A stretch of 63,349 nt of DNA from the NCBI GenBank assembly GCA_024230435.1, contig JAAERL010000266.1:1-63349 (forward strand). Reading direction: 5' to 3'. The notes under the pieces are model-generated. The model did not search any database. It saw only the letters and a list, made by a program, of their open reading frames with translations, and was not told the origin of the DNA. The DNA is from Desulfobacteraceae bacterium (GTDB taxonomy: Bacteria; Desulfobacterota; Desulfobacteria; Desulfobacterales; Desulfosarcinaceae). Shown here in pieces: positions 44,360 to 52,515 of this stretch. The stretch's first letter is position 1. Each line of letters opens with the position of its first letter. A program made the position numbers and the translations under genes.

Positions 44360-45018
44360 TTCGAATTGCCTTTTGCAGTGTACTGTTGAGCTGTTTGGTT
44401 TTTTACCTGGCGGCTTGCGGTCAGAAAACCAACCGGTCCAGGAGCGTTTATATGCTTGTGGATACTTCCGGAACATATGCCGGGGAACTGGACAAGGCAC
44501 AAAAGATAATCAATTATTTATTAGGAGTCCTTCATCCGGGAGACTCCCTTGCTGTTGCGCGCATTGATACCGGCAGTTTCAGCGAAAAAGATATTATTGG
44601 AAAAGTAATTTTTGACGGGCGGCCATCAGTGGCTAACACTCAAAAGCGTTCGTTTAAAAAAAAAATAGAAGACTTTGTGAGTTCTGTAAAAAAAAGCCAG
44701 TATACGGATATTTCCGGTGCTGTTCTTCAAGCGGTTGAACATCTTAACGAATCCGGCTCGGCAAAGAAATATATCCTGATTTTTTCAGATCTTAAGGAAG
44801 ATCTTGCCAAAGGTCACATTCGGGATTTTGAATTCGAGTTGCCGGGAATTAATATCATTGCTCTGAATGTGGTTAAATTATCCAATGATATCAAAGATCC
44901 TAAACAATATTTGAAGCGTATTGATCAATGGGAGGCGAAAGTCAAAAGAAATGGGGGGCATTGGGAAGTCATTAATGATTTGGAGCGGCTGGATAATATA
45001 TTTAGAACTCATCTATAA
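44338..45018 (+). CDS. VWA-like domain lipoprotein
   Basis: 226 aa. A signal peptide ends in the lipobox FYLAACG (Cys about residue 27). The mature protein is a von Willebrand factor A-type domain: SVYMLVDTSGTYAGELDKAQ gives the MIDAS DxSxT motif (Asp about residue 42), SQYTDISGAVLQAVEHL the threonine loop, and KKYILIFSDLKED the Asp loop. Such domains bind metal-dependent protein partners. Overlap of 22 bp with the upstream membrane protein gene implies translational coupling and probably a physical complex across or at the membrane (inference). Confidence 0.8.
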   Translation: MQKENQIVRIAFCSVLLSCLVFYLAACGQKTNRSRSVYMLVDTSGTYAGELDKAQKIINYLLGVLHPGDSLAVARIDTGSFSEKDIIGKVIFDGRPSVANTQKRSFKKKIEDFVSSVKKSQYTDISGAVLQAVEHLNESGSAKKYILIFSDLKEDLAKGHIRDFEFELPGINIIALNVVKLSNDIKDPKQYLKRIDQWEAKVKRNGGHWEVINDLERLDNIFRTHL

Positions 45019-45058
45019 ACAAAAACAGCCAAATTGCACATGCCTTCCAAGCCCCTAA

Positions 45059-45086
45059 GAGCCTGTTTCATACATAAACAGGTCTC
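45059..45086 (+). terminator. Possible terminator hairpin after the VWA gene
   Basis: GAGCCTGTTT pairs with AAACAGGTCTC (one mismatch) with a 7-base loop; the following tract (TCAGGTTTTG) is only weakly T-rich. Confidence 0.5.
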
Positions 45087-45163
45087 TCAGGTTTTGTTAA
45101 GCGATGGCAATTATAGCGTCTATCCGGACCGGAATCATAAATCCGTACTTACCGGGCAGACGC

Positions 45164-45340
45164 TAAGGCAATTGGCGGAAAAGAATATACCAGATTGAGC
45201 TTCGATTTTTTTTCGTATTCAAGGCGCGCCAAAGTGTGCTGATCAGTTTGCATACTTAACGTATTCGCACCTTTGGCATAACGCAGAAGACGGGAAAAAA
45301 GACATACAAGATGGTATATTCTTTAACACAAATCGCCTAA
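45164..45340 (+). repeat. Palindromic element family 1, copy 2
   Basis: 177 bp from TAAGGCAATT to AATCGCCTAA, nearly identical to the copy at 14921 over its whole length, including AAAGAATATACCAGATTG, the GCATACTTAACGTATTCGC centre and GGTATATTCTTTAAC. On the minus strand the terminal TTAG provides the stop codon (45339-45337) of mtaB. Confidence 0.9.
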
Positions 45341-46662
45341 TCTATGACTGCATAAACCCGGTTATCCTGCCCAACGGACTTGATGCGGGCACGGATTAAG
45401 GTGTTGGCTTTTATGCCTGCCGATGACAGAAGAACCGGTACATAGTTATTGCTGGTTGCTTTGGCAAGACCGTTAATCGAAGAATGCTCAGTTTCTACAA
45501 GCACTTCCACGGTTTGGCCGATCATTGAACGATAGAACTGCGCCTTTTTTTGTTCTCCTAAAAGGCGCAGTTCTTTGCAGCGTTGCTTTACGATCCTTTC
45601 CGGAACCTTGTTTTTGAAACCGGCTGCCGGCGTGCCTTTGCGTGGTGAATAGGGAAACACATGCAGGTAACTGACGGGCAGGTGATCAATCAGGTTGTAA
45701 GTGTTTGCAAAGGCCTTCTCATCTTCACCGGGAAAGCCCGCCAGTACATCCGCGCCAATGGCAGCGCGGGGGAATTTTTCACGGATAATATGAACAGTTC
45801 TTGCATAATCTTGCCTTAAATATGGGCGGCCCATCTTTTTAAGAATACTATTGTCTCCGCTTTGCAGGGGAATGTGAAAATGATGGCATACACAGCCGTC
45901 CGGTTCCGCCATTACGTCAAGGATGCGGGAATTGATCTCCGTTGGCTCAATGGAACTGAGGCGAATACGTTTTATAATTTTTTTTTGAAATATGAGTTCA
46001 AGCAAAGAAGTCAGCGATTGAGGCGGATTAAAATCTATGCCATAGGCGCCGAGGTGAATTCCCGTAAGGACCACCTCTAAAAAACCGTCATCCGCAAGCT
46101 TTTTAAGATGTTCCAAAACATCGGCCGCCGGCATGCTGCGGCTGCGTCCCCGGGCAAAGGGAACGATACAATAAGTGCACATGGCATTGCAGCCGTCCTG
46201 GATTTTTAAAAATGCCCGTGTTCTTTGTTCAGGTGCGGCATATGGCAAGGGATCAAAGCAACGGCTTTTGAAAATATTCTGTTCAACGATAACGTTTTTT
46301 TCTGAATCGAATCGGCAAGGGTCATTCAACAATTCCGGGATAGCCAGTTTGTCCGTATGACCTACAATCAGGTGTGTTCCTTGAATTGTCTTGATTTGTT
46401 CAGGCGCTGTCTGGGCGTAGCAGCCGGTAACCACAATTTTTGCTTCGGGGTGATTGCGAATAAGCTGGCGGATAAGCTGGCGGGATTGCATCGCTGCTTT
46501 TCCGGTTACTGTACAGGTATTAATGATAATAGTGTCCGGCGATTCGTTTGAATGGGCCGTACGGTAGCCTGTCTTTTCCAATTGACGCCCAAGGGCTGCT
46601 GATTCGCATTGATTGACTTTACAGCCAAGCGTGGCTATTGAATATTTTTTCACTCGATCCAT
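45337..46662 (-). CDS. mtaB: tRNA t6A37 methylthiotransferase MtaB
   Basis: 441 aa radical-SAM methylthiotransferase. MtaB adds a methylthio group to N6-threonylcarbamoyladenosine at tRNA position 37. The N-terminal UPF0004 domain has YSIATLGCKVNQCESAAL and TVTGKAAMQSRQLIR, with further cluster cysteines in INTCT and VVTGCYAQ. The radical SAM motif is DGCNAMCTYCIVPFARGRSR. A TRAM-like domain ends the protein. GCKVNQ rather than GCQMN favours MtaB over MiaB. It overlaps mnmA by 13 bp. Its stop codon falls in a palindromic repeat, so the last residue may reflect that insertion. Confidence 0.92.
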   Translation of the reverse strand: MDRVKKYSIATLGCKVNQCESAALGRQLEKTGYRTAHSNESPDTIIINTCTVTGKAAMQSRQLIRQLIRNHPEAKIVVTGCYAQTAPEQIKTIQGTHLIVGHTDKLAIPELLNDPCRFDSEKNVIVEQNIFKSRCFDPLPYAAPEQRTRAFLKIQDGCNAMCTYCIVPFARGRSRSMPAADVLEHLKKLADDGFLEVVLTGIHLGAYGIDFNPPQSLTSLLELIFQKKIIKRIRLSSIEPTEINSRILDVMAEPDGCVCHHFHIPLQSGDNSILKKMGRPYLRQDYARTVHIIREKFPRAAIGADVLAGFPGEDEKAFANTYNLIDHLPVSYLHVFPYSPRKGTPAAGFKNKVPERIVKQRCKELRLLGEQKKAQFYRSMIGQTVEVLVETEHSSINGLAKATSNNYVPVLLSSAGIKANTLIRARIKSVGQDNRVYAVID

Positions 46663-47732
46663 CCGCCGCCTAACACTTCGTCATTTTGATAAAATACCGC
46701 AGCTTGACCCGGAGTAACCGCCTCTTGCGGCTGGTTAAACTCAACATCGGCTAACCGGTTATCCAGGGGAAAAACTTTTGCCGGAACAGCCCTATGGCGA
46801 TAACGCACTTTAACCAGGACGAAAATGGGAGCATCAGCAGGTGCAATAATCCAGTTGATGTCGCAGATTCTGCATGTTTTGCGTAAAAGATCCTGCTTTG
46901 CGCCAACCACAAGGCAATTTCGCTGAGTTTCCAGCCGTATTACGTAATAGGGTTGTGCCGCGGGGCAATTTATTCCCCGGCGTTGCCCAATTGTAAATCG
47001 ATGCAATCCCTGATGCCGGCCTATCACCCGTCCGGAGTTATCCTCGATAGGGCCGGGGCGGAATTCAAAATCCGGCTGGTTTTGTAAAAACGTGCTGTAA
47101 TCGCGCCCTTGAATAAAGCAGATGTCCTGGCTTTCTTGAGCTATAACCGGCTTGAGCTGCATTTGAGTTGCAAGTTCGCGGGTTTGTTCCTTTGTCATGC
47201 CGCCCAGCGGAAGTGAAATGTTGCCAAGCTGTTCATTGGTCAGACGAGCTAAAAAGTAGGATTGGTCCTTTAGGCTGTCTTTTCCCCGCAAAAGATGATA
47301 CCCAGCCTGGTCTTTTCTAATGCGTGCATAATGGCCCGTTGCGATGCGCGATGCGCCTTTACTGCGGGCCCAGTTGAAAAGAATATCAAACTTTATCAAA
47401 GGATTGCAGATAATGCACGGGTTGGGGGTTTTTCCCCGTGCATAGGTGGTGATAAAGTAATCGACAACTATGCGTTTAAATTCAGCTCTCAAGTCGATAA
47501 TGTGCAGCTGTGCGCCAAGCATATTGGCCAGGGGTTGCAGCTTATTGTAAGCAACACCGGCCAGTTCTTCGAATGGCGGCGGACCAGTCGTGTTTTCCAA
47601 ATTATATCCGGCTTCATAGCCGGTCAAAAAATGCAAGGCAATGATATGATCACCTTGTTTTTTAAGAAGGGCTGCCGCCACAAGGGAATCAATGCCGCCA
47701 CTAAGGGCTATGGCGGTTTTGTTAGATTTCAT
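46650..47732 (-). CDS. mnmA: tRNA-specific 2-thiouridylase MnmA
   Basis: 360 aa. MnmA puts sulfur on C2 of uridine 34 in tRNA-Lys, Glu and Gln. The PP-loop ATP site is TAIALSGGIDSLVAAALL, the catalytic cysteines are in TPNPCIICNPLIKF and ESQDICFIQG, and the sequence GHYARIRKDQAGYHLLRGKD and FTIGQRRGINCP are family hallmarks. The family's usual SGGVDS reads SGGIDS here, a mild substitution. It sits between the NIL-ferredoxin gene (3-bp gap) and mtaB (overlap), a tRNA-sulfur modification operon in which the ferredoxin may supply electrons or sulfur-trafficking function (inference). Confidence 0.94.
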   Translation of the reverse strand: MKSNKTAIALSGGIDSLVAAALLKKQGDHIIALHFLTGYEAGYNLENTTGPPPFEELAGVAYNKLQPLANMLGAQLHIIDLRAEFKRIVVDYFITTYARGKTPNPCIICNPLIKFDILFNWARSKGASRIATGHYARIRKDQAGYHLLRGKDSLKDQSYFLARLTNEQLGNISLPLGGMTKEQTRELATQMQLKPVIAQESQDICFIQGRDYSTFLQNQPDFEFRPGPIEDNSGRVIGRHQGLHRFTIGQRRGINCPAAQPYYVIRLETQRNCLVVGAKQDLLRKTCRICDINWIIAPADAPIFVLVKVRYRHRAVPAKVFPLDNRLADVEFNQPQEAVTPGQAAVFYQNDEVLGGGWIE

Positions 47733-47735
47733 ATT

Positions 47736-48161
47736 TTAGAAAAAAGTCTGATTTAAAGCGCGTACTTTCATTGCCCTGGGCGGACAAGCCGGAACACATA
47801 GCTGGCATATACTGCATTTTGCCTGGTCAAAAAGCACCTCCATTTCAGGTCGCTTTATGAAAAGCGCTTCCGTGGGGCAAACCGCCGTACAGGAGCCGCA
47901 ATGATTACAAATGGTATCATCACGTTTGATTTCCTGGGAAGCGTTCTGTACATCAATGCCTTGGGATTTAAGGTAGTTAATACCTTTATCGAAATTTTTT
48001 CGTGTTCCGGACAATTCCATTACCATAAATCCCTCTCTGCGGGGCAGAATTCCGGCATTCAGGATGGTAAAGATCAAATCATAATTTCGCGCCAGATTGC
48101 AGACGATCGGTTTTTCAACTTCGCTTTTCGGAAAATGCAATCTTAAGATTTTTGAGTACAC
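47736..48161 (-). CDS. NIL-domain 4Fe-4S ferredoxin
   Basis: 141 aa from GTG 48161, chosen because GGAGGA lies about six bases upstream and the NIL domain begins at once (YSKILRLHFPKSEVEKPIV). The C-terminal half has two [4Fe-4S] motifs, CNHCGSCTAVCP and CSICQLCVPACP. NIL-domain ferredoxins in deltaproteobacteria are tied to sulfur-related chemistry such as homocysteine formation and sulfur relay. Here it directly precedes mnmA and mtaB, both sulfur-inserting tRNA enzymes, so a role as redox partner is plausible. Upstream extension of the frame is rejected because it has no coding character and overlaps the divergent promoter. Confidence 0.85.
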   Translation of the reverse strand: MYSKILRLHFPKSEVEKPIVCNLARNYDLIFTILNAGILPRREGFMVMELSGTRKNFDKGINYLKSQGIDVQNASQEIKRDDTICNHCGSCTAVCPTEALFIKRPEMEVLFDQAKCSICQLCVPACPPRAMKVRALNQTFF

Positions 48162-48261
48162 TGGCTTCCTCCAAAATGGTATTATTGGGGACAACCTAAA
48201 TGCAAAACAAAAACCTGTCAACACCCTAAGTCTTAACAATGGGCAATACGCAAAAGGTAAT

Positions 48262-50460
48262 ATGAATCGATTTGCATATCGTACCACCGGTTTGGCCATT
48301 CAAACGTTATCGAATTTATCCAAAGCCAAAGTCCATTTACATGACACAAAGAACATCCCGTCGGGCGCAAAGATATTTGTTGTTAATCATTTCACGCGGT
48401 TAGAGACATTTATACTGCCATACTATCTGCATAAACTGGTTAAACAGCCCATGTGGTCACTGGCTTCACCGGAGCTGTTTGTTGGAGCGTTGGGGCGCTA
48501 TCTGGAATCCGTTGGTGCGGTTTCCACCGCAAATCCCCATCGTGACCGCCTTATCATTAAAAACCTGCTGACCAATGAAACCGGATGGATTATTTTTCCT
48601 GAAGGCCTTATGGTAAAAAGTAAAAAAATTATTGAAAAAGGCCGTTACATGATTTCGTATGCGGGAGCCAAGCGCCCACCACATACAGGTGCAGCCTATT
48701 TGGCCTTGAGAACGGAATTTTACCGGCGTCTGCTTTTGCAGGTACACCAACGCGATCCCAGCTTTGTCCGAGAAAAATTGTTGCCCAAATTCAATATCTC
48801 AGACCCTGAGTCTATCTGCCGCGAAGGTACTTATATCGTACCGGTTAATGTGACCTATTATCCTTTACGGGCGCGTATGAACATACTGAATAAATTAGCC
48901 AAGCGTATAGTGGATGATTTGCCGGAACGGGTTACCGAGGAATTGATGACCGAAGGGTCCATGATTTTATCTGGTGTCGATATTGATATCCGTTTCGGAA
49001 AACCCATTGAGGCTGCGCTGTATTTGCAGACACAGGCAATTCGCAAGGATATTCAAGGAGTCGAATCCATGGGCTATGAATACCCTTTGTCCAGCATTCG
49101 TAATGCCGCATTAAAGGTTACCCAACGGTATATGGCTACCATATATGGTATGACAACGGTGAATCATGATCACATTTTTGCATCACTGCTCAAACACAGC
49201 CTGCGCAACAGCATCAATACCGATACTCTTTTGCGAAAAGCCTATTTAATAATTGCCCAGGGACTTTCCGACTTGCCTATACACCTGCATAATAGTCTGG
49301 CAAAAAATCAAAATCATTTGCTGATTGGAGATGATTTTGGTAAATGGTTTGATTTTCTGTCGGTGGCTCAAGAAACGGGTGTCATTAAAAAAAAGAACTC
49401 CTTGTTGATTCGAATTAGGGAAAAGTTGAGTACGATTTTCGACTTTCATCGCGTGCGAATTGATAATCCTGTTGCAGTAATGGCCAATGAAGTGGAACCT
49501 TTGAAGGCGCTGCAAAAAAAAATTTCCTGCTTAAGCCTGCTGCCGGATTTCTGGCTGCGCCTTAAGCTTTACCGCTTTATCCGATGGAAACACGAAAGGG
49601 CTTTTGAAGAGGATTATCACCGGTTTTTTATACTGGGTGAGACCAAAGCAAAAAATATTGGCCGCCCTATTTTTTTCAGGGGGCGGTCAAAGGCATTGGG
49701 GATTGTGCTTTCCCACGGCTACATGGCGGCCCCGGAAGAGGTGAGATCCCTGGCCAAGTACCTGGCAGGCAAAGGGTTCTTTGTTTATGCGCCGAGATTG
49801 AAAGGGCACGGCACCTCGCCTGAGGACCTGGCCATCCGGTCTTATAAAGACTGGATTCGCGACATGGAGGAAGGCTACTTGATGATGAGCAACCTTTGCC
49901 GCCGGGTGATTGTGGGAGGTTTTTCAACCGGAGCGGCCCTGGCCCTTGAATTGGCAACGCGTATCGATGTGGACGGCGTTTTTGCCATATCGACTCCTTT
50001 GCGGTTGCAATATCTCAGGTCCCGTCTGGCGCCGGTGCTTGACACCTGGAACCGGATGATGGGCAAGATTCGAATAGAAAACGGAAAAATGGAATTTGTG
50101 GAGAACAAGCCCGAAAATCCGCATATTAATTATTTGCGCAACCCAATTTCAGGCGTTCGTGAGTTAGAACGCTTGATGGATCATTTAGAGCCTAAATTAA
50201 AGAAAATAACCATGCCTGCGCTGGTGGTTCAATCCCAGCAAGATCCCGTGGTTCATCCTAAAGGATCAGAGCGTATCTTTAATCATTTAGGCTCTGAAGA
50301 TAAACAATATGTATTGTTTAATTTTAATCGTCATGGAATTATCCAAGGAAAGGATTCCAAACGAGTCCATCGAGCTGTGGAGGAGTTTATCAGCTATGTG
50401 GCTTGTCTTCCCGGCAAATATGCAAACAAAACGACTTCTCGGAGATATTTCAAAAAATAA
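48262..50460 (+). CDS. Fusion of PlsC-like glycerolipid acyltransferase and alpha/beta hydrolase
   Basis: 732 aa from ATG 48262 (AAAGG upstream; further upstream frame overlaps the divergent gene). The N-terminal part (about 30-290) is an acyltransferase: VNHFTRLETF takes the place of the NHxxxxD motif with Glu for Asp, and IIFPEGLM is the FPEGT-like block. About 130-150 helical residues connect to a C-terminal alpha/beta hydrolase (about 470-720): oxyanion IVLSHGYMAAPEEV, YAPRLKGHGTSPEDL, nucleophile elbow VGGFSTGAAL (Ser about 554), QSQQDPVVHP (acid) and NRHGII (His). It could combine acyl transfer and lipid hydrolysis in one lipid-remodelling protein. Cytoplasmic or peripheral. First gene of a three-gene run. 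Confidence 0.82.
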   Translation: MNRFAYRTTGLAIQTLSNLSKAKVHLHDTKNIPSGAKIFVVNHFTRLETFILPYYLHKLVKQPMWSLASPELFVGALGRYLESVGAVSTANPHRDRLIIKNLLTNETGWIIFPEGLMVKSKKIIEKGRYMISYAGAKRPPHTGAAYLALRTEFYRRLLLQVHQRDPSFVREKLLPKFNISDPESICREGTYIVPVNVTYYPLRARMNILNKLAKRIVDDLPERVTEELMTEGSMILSGVDIDIRFGKPIEAALYLQTQAIRKDIQGVESMGYEYPLSSIRNAALKVTQRYMATIYGMTTVNHDHIFASLLKHSLRNSINTDTLLRKAYLIIAQGLSDLPIHLHNSLAKNQNHLLIGDDFGKWFDFLSVAQETGVIKKKNSLLIRIREKLSTIFDFHRVRIDNPVAVMANEVEPLKALQKKISCLSLLPDFWLRLKLYRFIRWKHERAFEEDYHRFFILGETKAKNIGRPIFFRGRSKALGIVLSHGYMAAPEEVRSLAKYLAGKGFFVYAPRLKGHGTSPEDLAIRSYKDWIRDMEEGYLMMSNLCRRVIVGGFSTGAALALELATRIDVDGVFAISTPLRLQYLRSRLAPVLDTWNRMMGKIRIENGKMEFVENKPENPHINYLRNPISGVRELERLMDHLEPKLKKITMPALVVQSQQDPVVHPKGSERIFNHLGSEDKQYVLFNFNRHGIIQGKDSKRVHRAVEEFISYVACLPGKYANKTTSRRYFKK

Positions 50461-50476
50461 GGATTAACTGATTGAT

Positions 50477-51736
50477 ATGAATGGTTTTGCGATAATTATT
50501 CTGACCGCTATGTTCACGGATGCGCTATTGGGCTATATTGCCGATATTTTGAATTTAAGGCAACTCAAAACAGAGCTGCCACCCGCTTTTAATGGCTGGT
50601 ATGATGCTGACCGGTATGCCGCGTCTCAGCGTTATTTGAAAGTCAATACACGCTTCGGCTGGCTTGTTTCGGCTTTCGATCTGTGCGTGATTTTACTTTT
50701 CTGGTTTTACAGGGGCTTCTTTTACCTGGACCAGTGGGTGCGAGGCTTTGACTGGTCACCTGTGGCTGAAGGCATCGTGTTCATAAGCGTTCTGATCTTG
50801 CTCAAGTCTATTATATCCATTCCCTTCGATCTTTATTCCACCTTTGTAATTGAAGAACGGTTCGGCTTTAACAAAACAACGATAGGAACCTATCTCAAAG
50901 ACAAGTTTAAAGTTCTTCTTTTGTCCATCCTTTTAGGGGGCCCCTTGCTCGCCGCTGTGCTTGTATTTTTTCAATATACCGGCACAAACGCCTGGTGGTA
51001 TTGCTGGCTGGCGGCAGTGGTGTTTATGCTTATTGTCCATTACATTGCTCCTGCCTGGATTATGCCTCTTTTTAATCGTTTTGAACCCCTGCCGGCCGGG
51101 CAGCTCAGAGATGCCATTACCTCCTATGCAAAAAGCATAGACTTTGCCTTGGACAATATTTTTGTAATGGACGGTTCAAAGCGCAGCACCAAGTCCAATG
51201 CCTTTTTTACCGGATTTGGCAGGCATAGACGCATTGTTTTGTTTGATACGCTTATCGAGAAGCATAGTACGCAAGAGCTCGTTGCCGTGCTGGCCCATGA
51301 GATGGGGCATTACAAAGAGCGTCATATCCTGAAAATGCTTTCGATGGGGATTATTCAGGCCGGTTTGATGTTTTACATTCTTTCTTTTTTTATCTCGCAC
51401 CCCGGGCTGGCCAATGCTTTTTTTGTTGAAGAGGTAAGCGTATATGCCGGACTGATTTTCTTTGGCATGCTTTATGCCCCGGTTGAAGGGTTTATAGGAA
51501 TCGTGATACAGGTGATTTCCCGAAAACACGAGTTTGACGCGGACCGCTTCGCCGCTAAAACAACTTCCAATCCCATGGAAATGATTACAGCGCTAAAAAA
51601 ATTGGCCGTGCACAATCTGTCCAACCTGCTGCCGCATCCGCTTTATGTTTTTCTGCATTATTCCCATCCCCCGGTTTTGCAGCGGATTGAGGCCATTGAG
51701 CAGACAGCTCTGGCAAACAAATGTCAGGCTTCTTAA
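50477..51736 (+). CDS. Ste24-type M48 zinc metalloprotease
   Basis: 419 aa integral membrane protease of the CAAX prenyl protease 1 (Ste24) family. The zinc site HEMGHYKERH (about residue 273) and third ligand Glu in KHEFDADRFAAK are intact. At least six transmembrane helices are visible (for example 62-80, 98-118, 147-170, 175-195, 290-308). The family motif SIPFDLYSTFVIEERFGFNKTT precedes the catalytic part. In bacteria without prenylated CAAX proteins its role is thought to be membrane-protein quality control. It follows the acyltransferase-hydrolase gene by 16 bp. Confidence 0.92.
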   Translation: MNGFAIIILTAMFTDALLGYIADILNLRQLKTELPPAFNGWYDADRYAASQRYLKVNTRFGWLVSAFDLCVILLFWFYRGFFYLDQWVRGFDWSPVAEGIVFISVLILLKSIISIPFDLYSTFVIEERFGFNKTTIGTYLKDKFKVLLLSILLGGPLLAAVLVFFQYTGTNAWWYCWLAAVVFMLIVHYIAPAWIMPLFNRFEPLPAGQLRDAITSYAKSIDFALDNIFVMDGSKRSTKSNAFFTGFGRHRRIVLFDTLIEKHSTQELVAVLAHEMGHYKERHILKMLSMGIIQAGLMFYILSFFISHPGLANAFFVEEVSVYAGLIFFGMLYAPVEGFIGIVIQVISRKHEFDADRFAAKTTSNPMEMITALKKLAVHNLSNLLPHPLYVFLHYSHPPVLQRIEAIEQTALANKCQAS

Positions 51737-51765
51737 ACGCGGCAAAGAAAAGACAAAGCACCTAA

Positions 51766-52245
51766 ATGCAGAAAATACTCGTCAGTGCATGTCTGCTCGG
51801 AAATAAAGTCAGGTACAATGGTGCTGATTTATTTTTTGAAAGCCCAATACTTAAAACCTGGATTGACCAGGGCAGGGTGGTTTCATTTTGCCCGGAGGTT
51901 TCTGCAGGTCTGCCTGTTCCAAGATCCGCCGCAGAAATTTGCGGCGGAAATGGGGGCCTTGTATTATCCGGCAAAGCCAAAGTTATTGAAAAAAACGGCA
52001 CGGATGTTTCAAAAGAATTTATTAATGGCGCCCAATTAGCATTGAAAGTTTGCAAACAACAGAATATTACTGTCGCAATTTTAGCCGAATCAAGCCCATC
52101 GTGCGGCAGCAATACAATCTACAACGGCAAATTTTCAAATATCAAAATTGCCGGTTCCGGCGTAACATCATCACTACTAAAGCGTCATGGGATAAAGGTT
52201 TACAGTCAATACGAGATTTGCAAAGCGGCTGAGAGCCTAAAATAA
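51766..52245 (+). CDS. DUF523 family protein
   Basis: 159 aa. The DUF523 signature is complete: ILVSACLLGNKVRYNG at the start, VSFCPEVSAGLPVPRSAAEI, and AILAESSPSCGSNTIYNGKF. The conserved cysteines in SACL, FCPE and SCGS suggest a metal or redox centre, but no function is established that I know of. Cytoplasmic. It ends a three-gene run with the Ste24 protease (29-bp gap). Confidence 0.88.
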   Translation: MQKILVSACLLGNKVRYNGADLFFESPILKTWIDQGRVVSFCPEVSAGLPVPRSAAEICGGNGGLVLSGKAKVIEKNGTDVSKEFINGAQLALKVCKQQNITVAILAESSPSCGSNTIYNGKFSNIKIAGSGVTSSLLKRHGIKVYSQYEICKAAESLK

Positions 52246-52327
52246 ATTTTTTATTGACACATTTGGCAATTCTATTTCTTATCCTTGAACAAGGACGAAT
52301 GGATTAACTATTATATAGAGGTATTTT

Positions 52328-52437
52328 CTACTATCTTAGCCTTACCCCCACCTTAATTTGTTTTCTTCTTTGCGTCAATGGGCACAGGTTTTGATTCTAC
52401 GCCCGTTGACGCAATTTTAAACTAAGGATGATAGTAG
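52328..52437. repeat. Nested palindromic structure between convergent genes
   Basis: An outer pair, CTACTATC (52328-52335) and GATAGTAG (52430-52437), with TTAG/CTAA just inside, encloses an inner hairpin GCGTCAATGGGC (52372-52383) / GCCCGTTGACGC (52401-52412) with one G-T type mismatch. A short ATTTTAA follows the inner stem on the plus strand, so it could terminate the DUF523 transcript; it may otherwise be a mobile palindrome. Confidence 0.6.
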
Positions 52438-52515
52438 AGGACGGGCCGCTTTAATCTGCGCGGCTACTCCTTCTTTTACACGCTTGTTAATTTCCTGCTT
52501 CCGCCGCCAATCTGA

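Noticed and set aside
48097-48261. N-terminal extension of the acyltransferase-hydrolase frame
   Set aside because: It overlaps the divergent NIL-ferredoxin gene, and ATG 48262 has a Shine-Dalgarno just before the conserved domain.
48162-48299. N-terminal extension of the NIL-ferredoxin frame
   Set aside because: The NIL domain starts at GTG 48161, which has a strong GGAGGA upstream.
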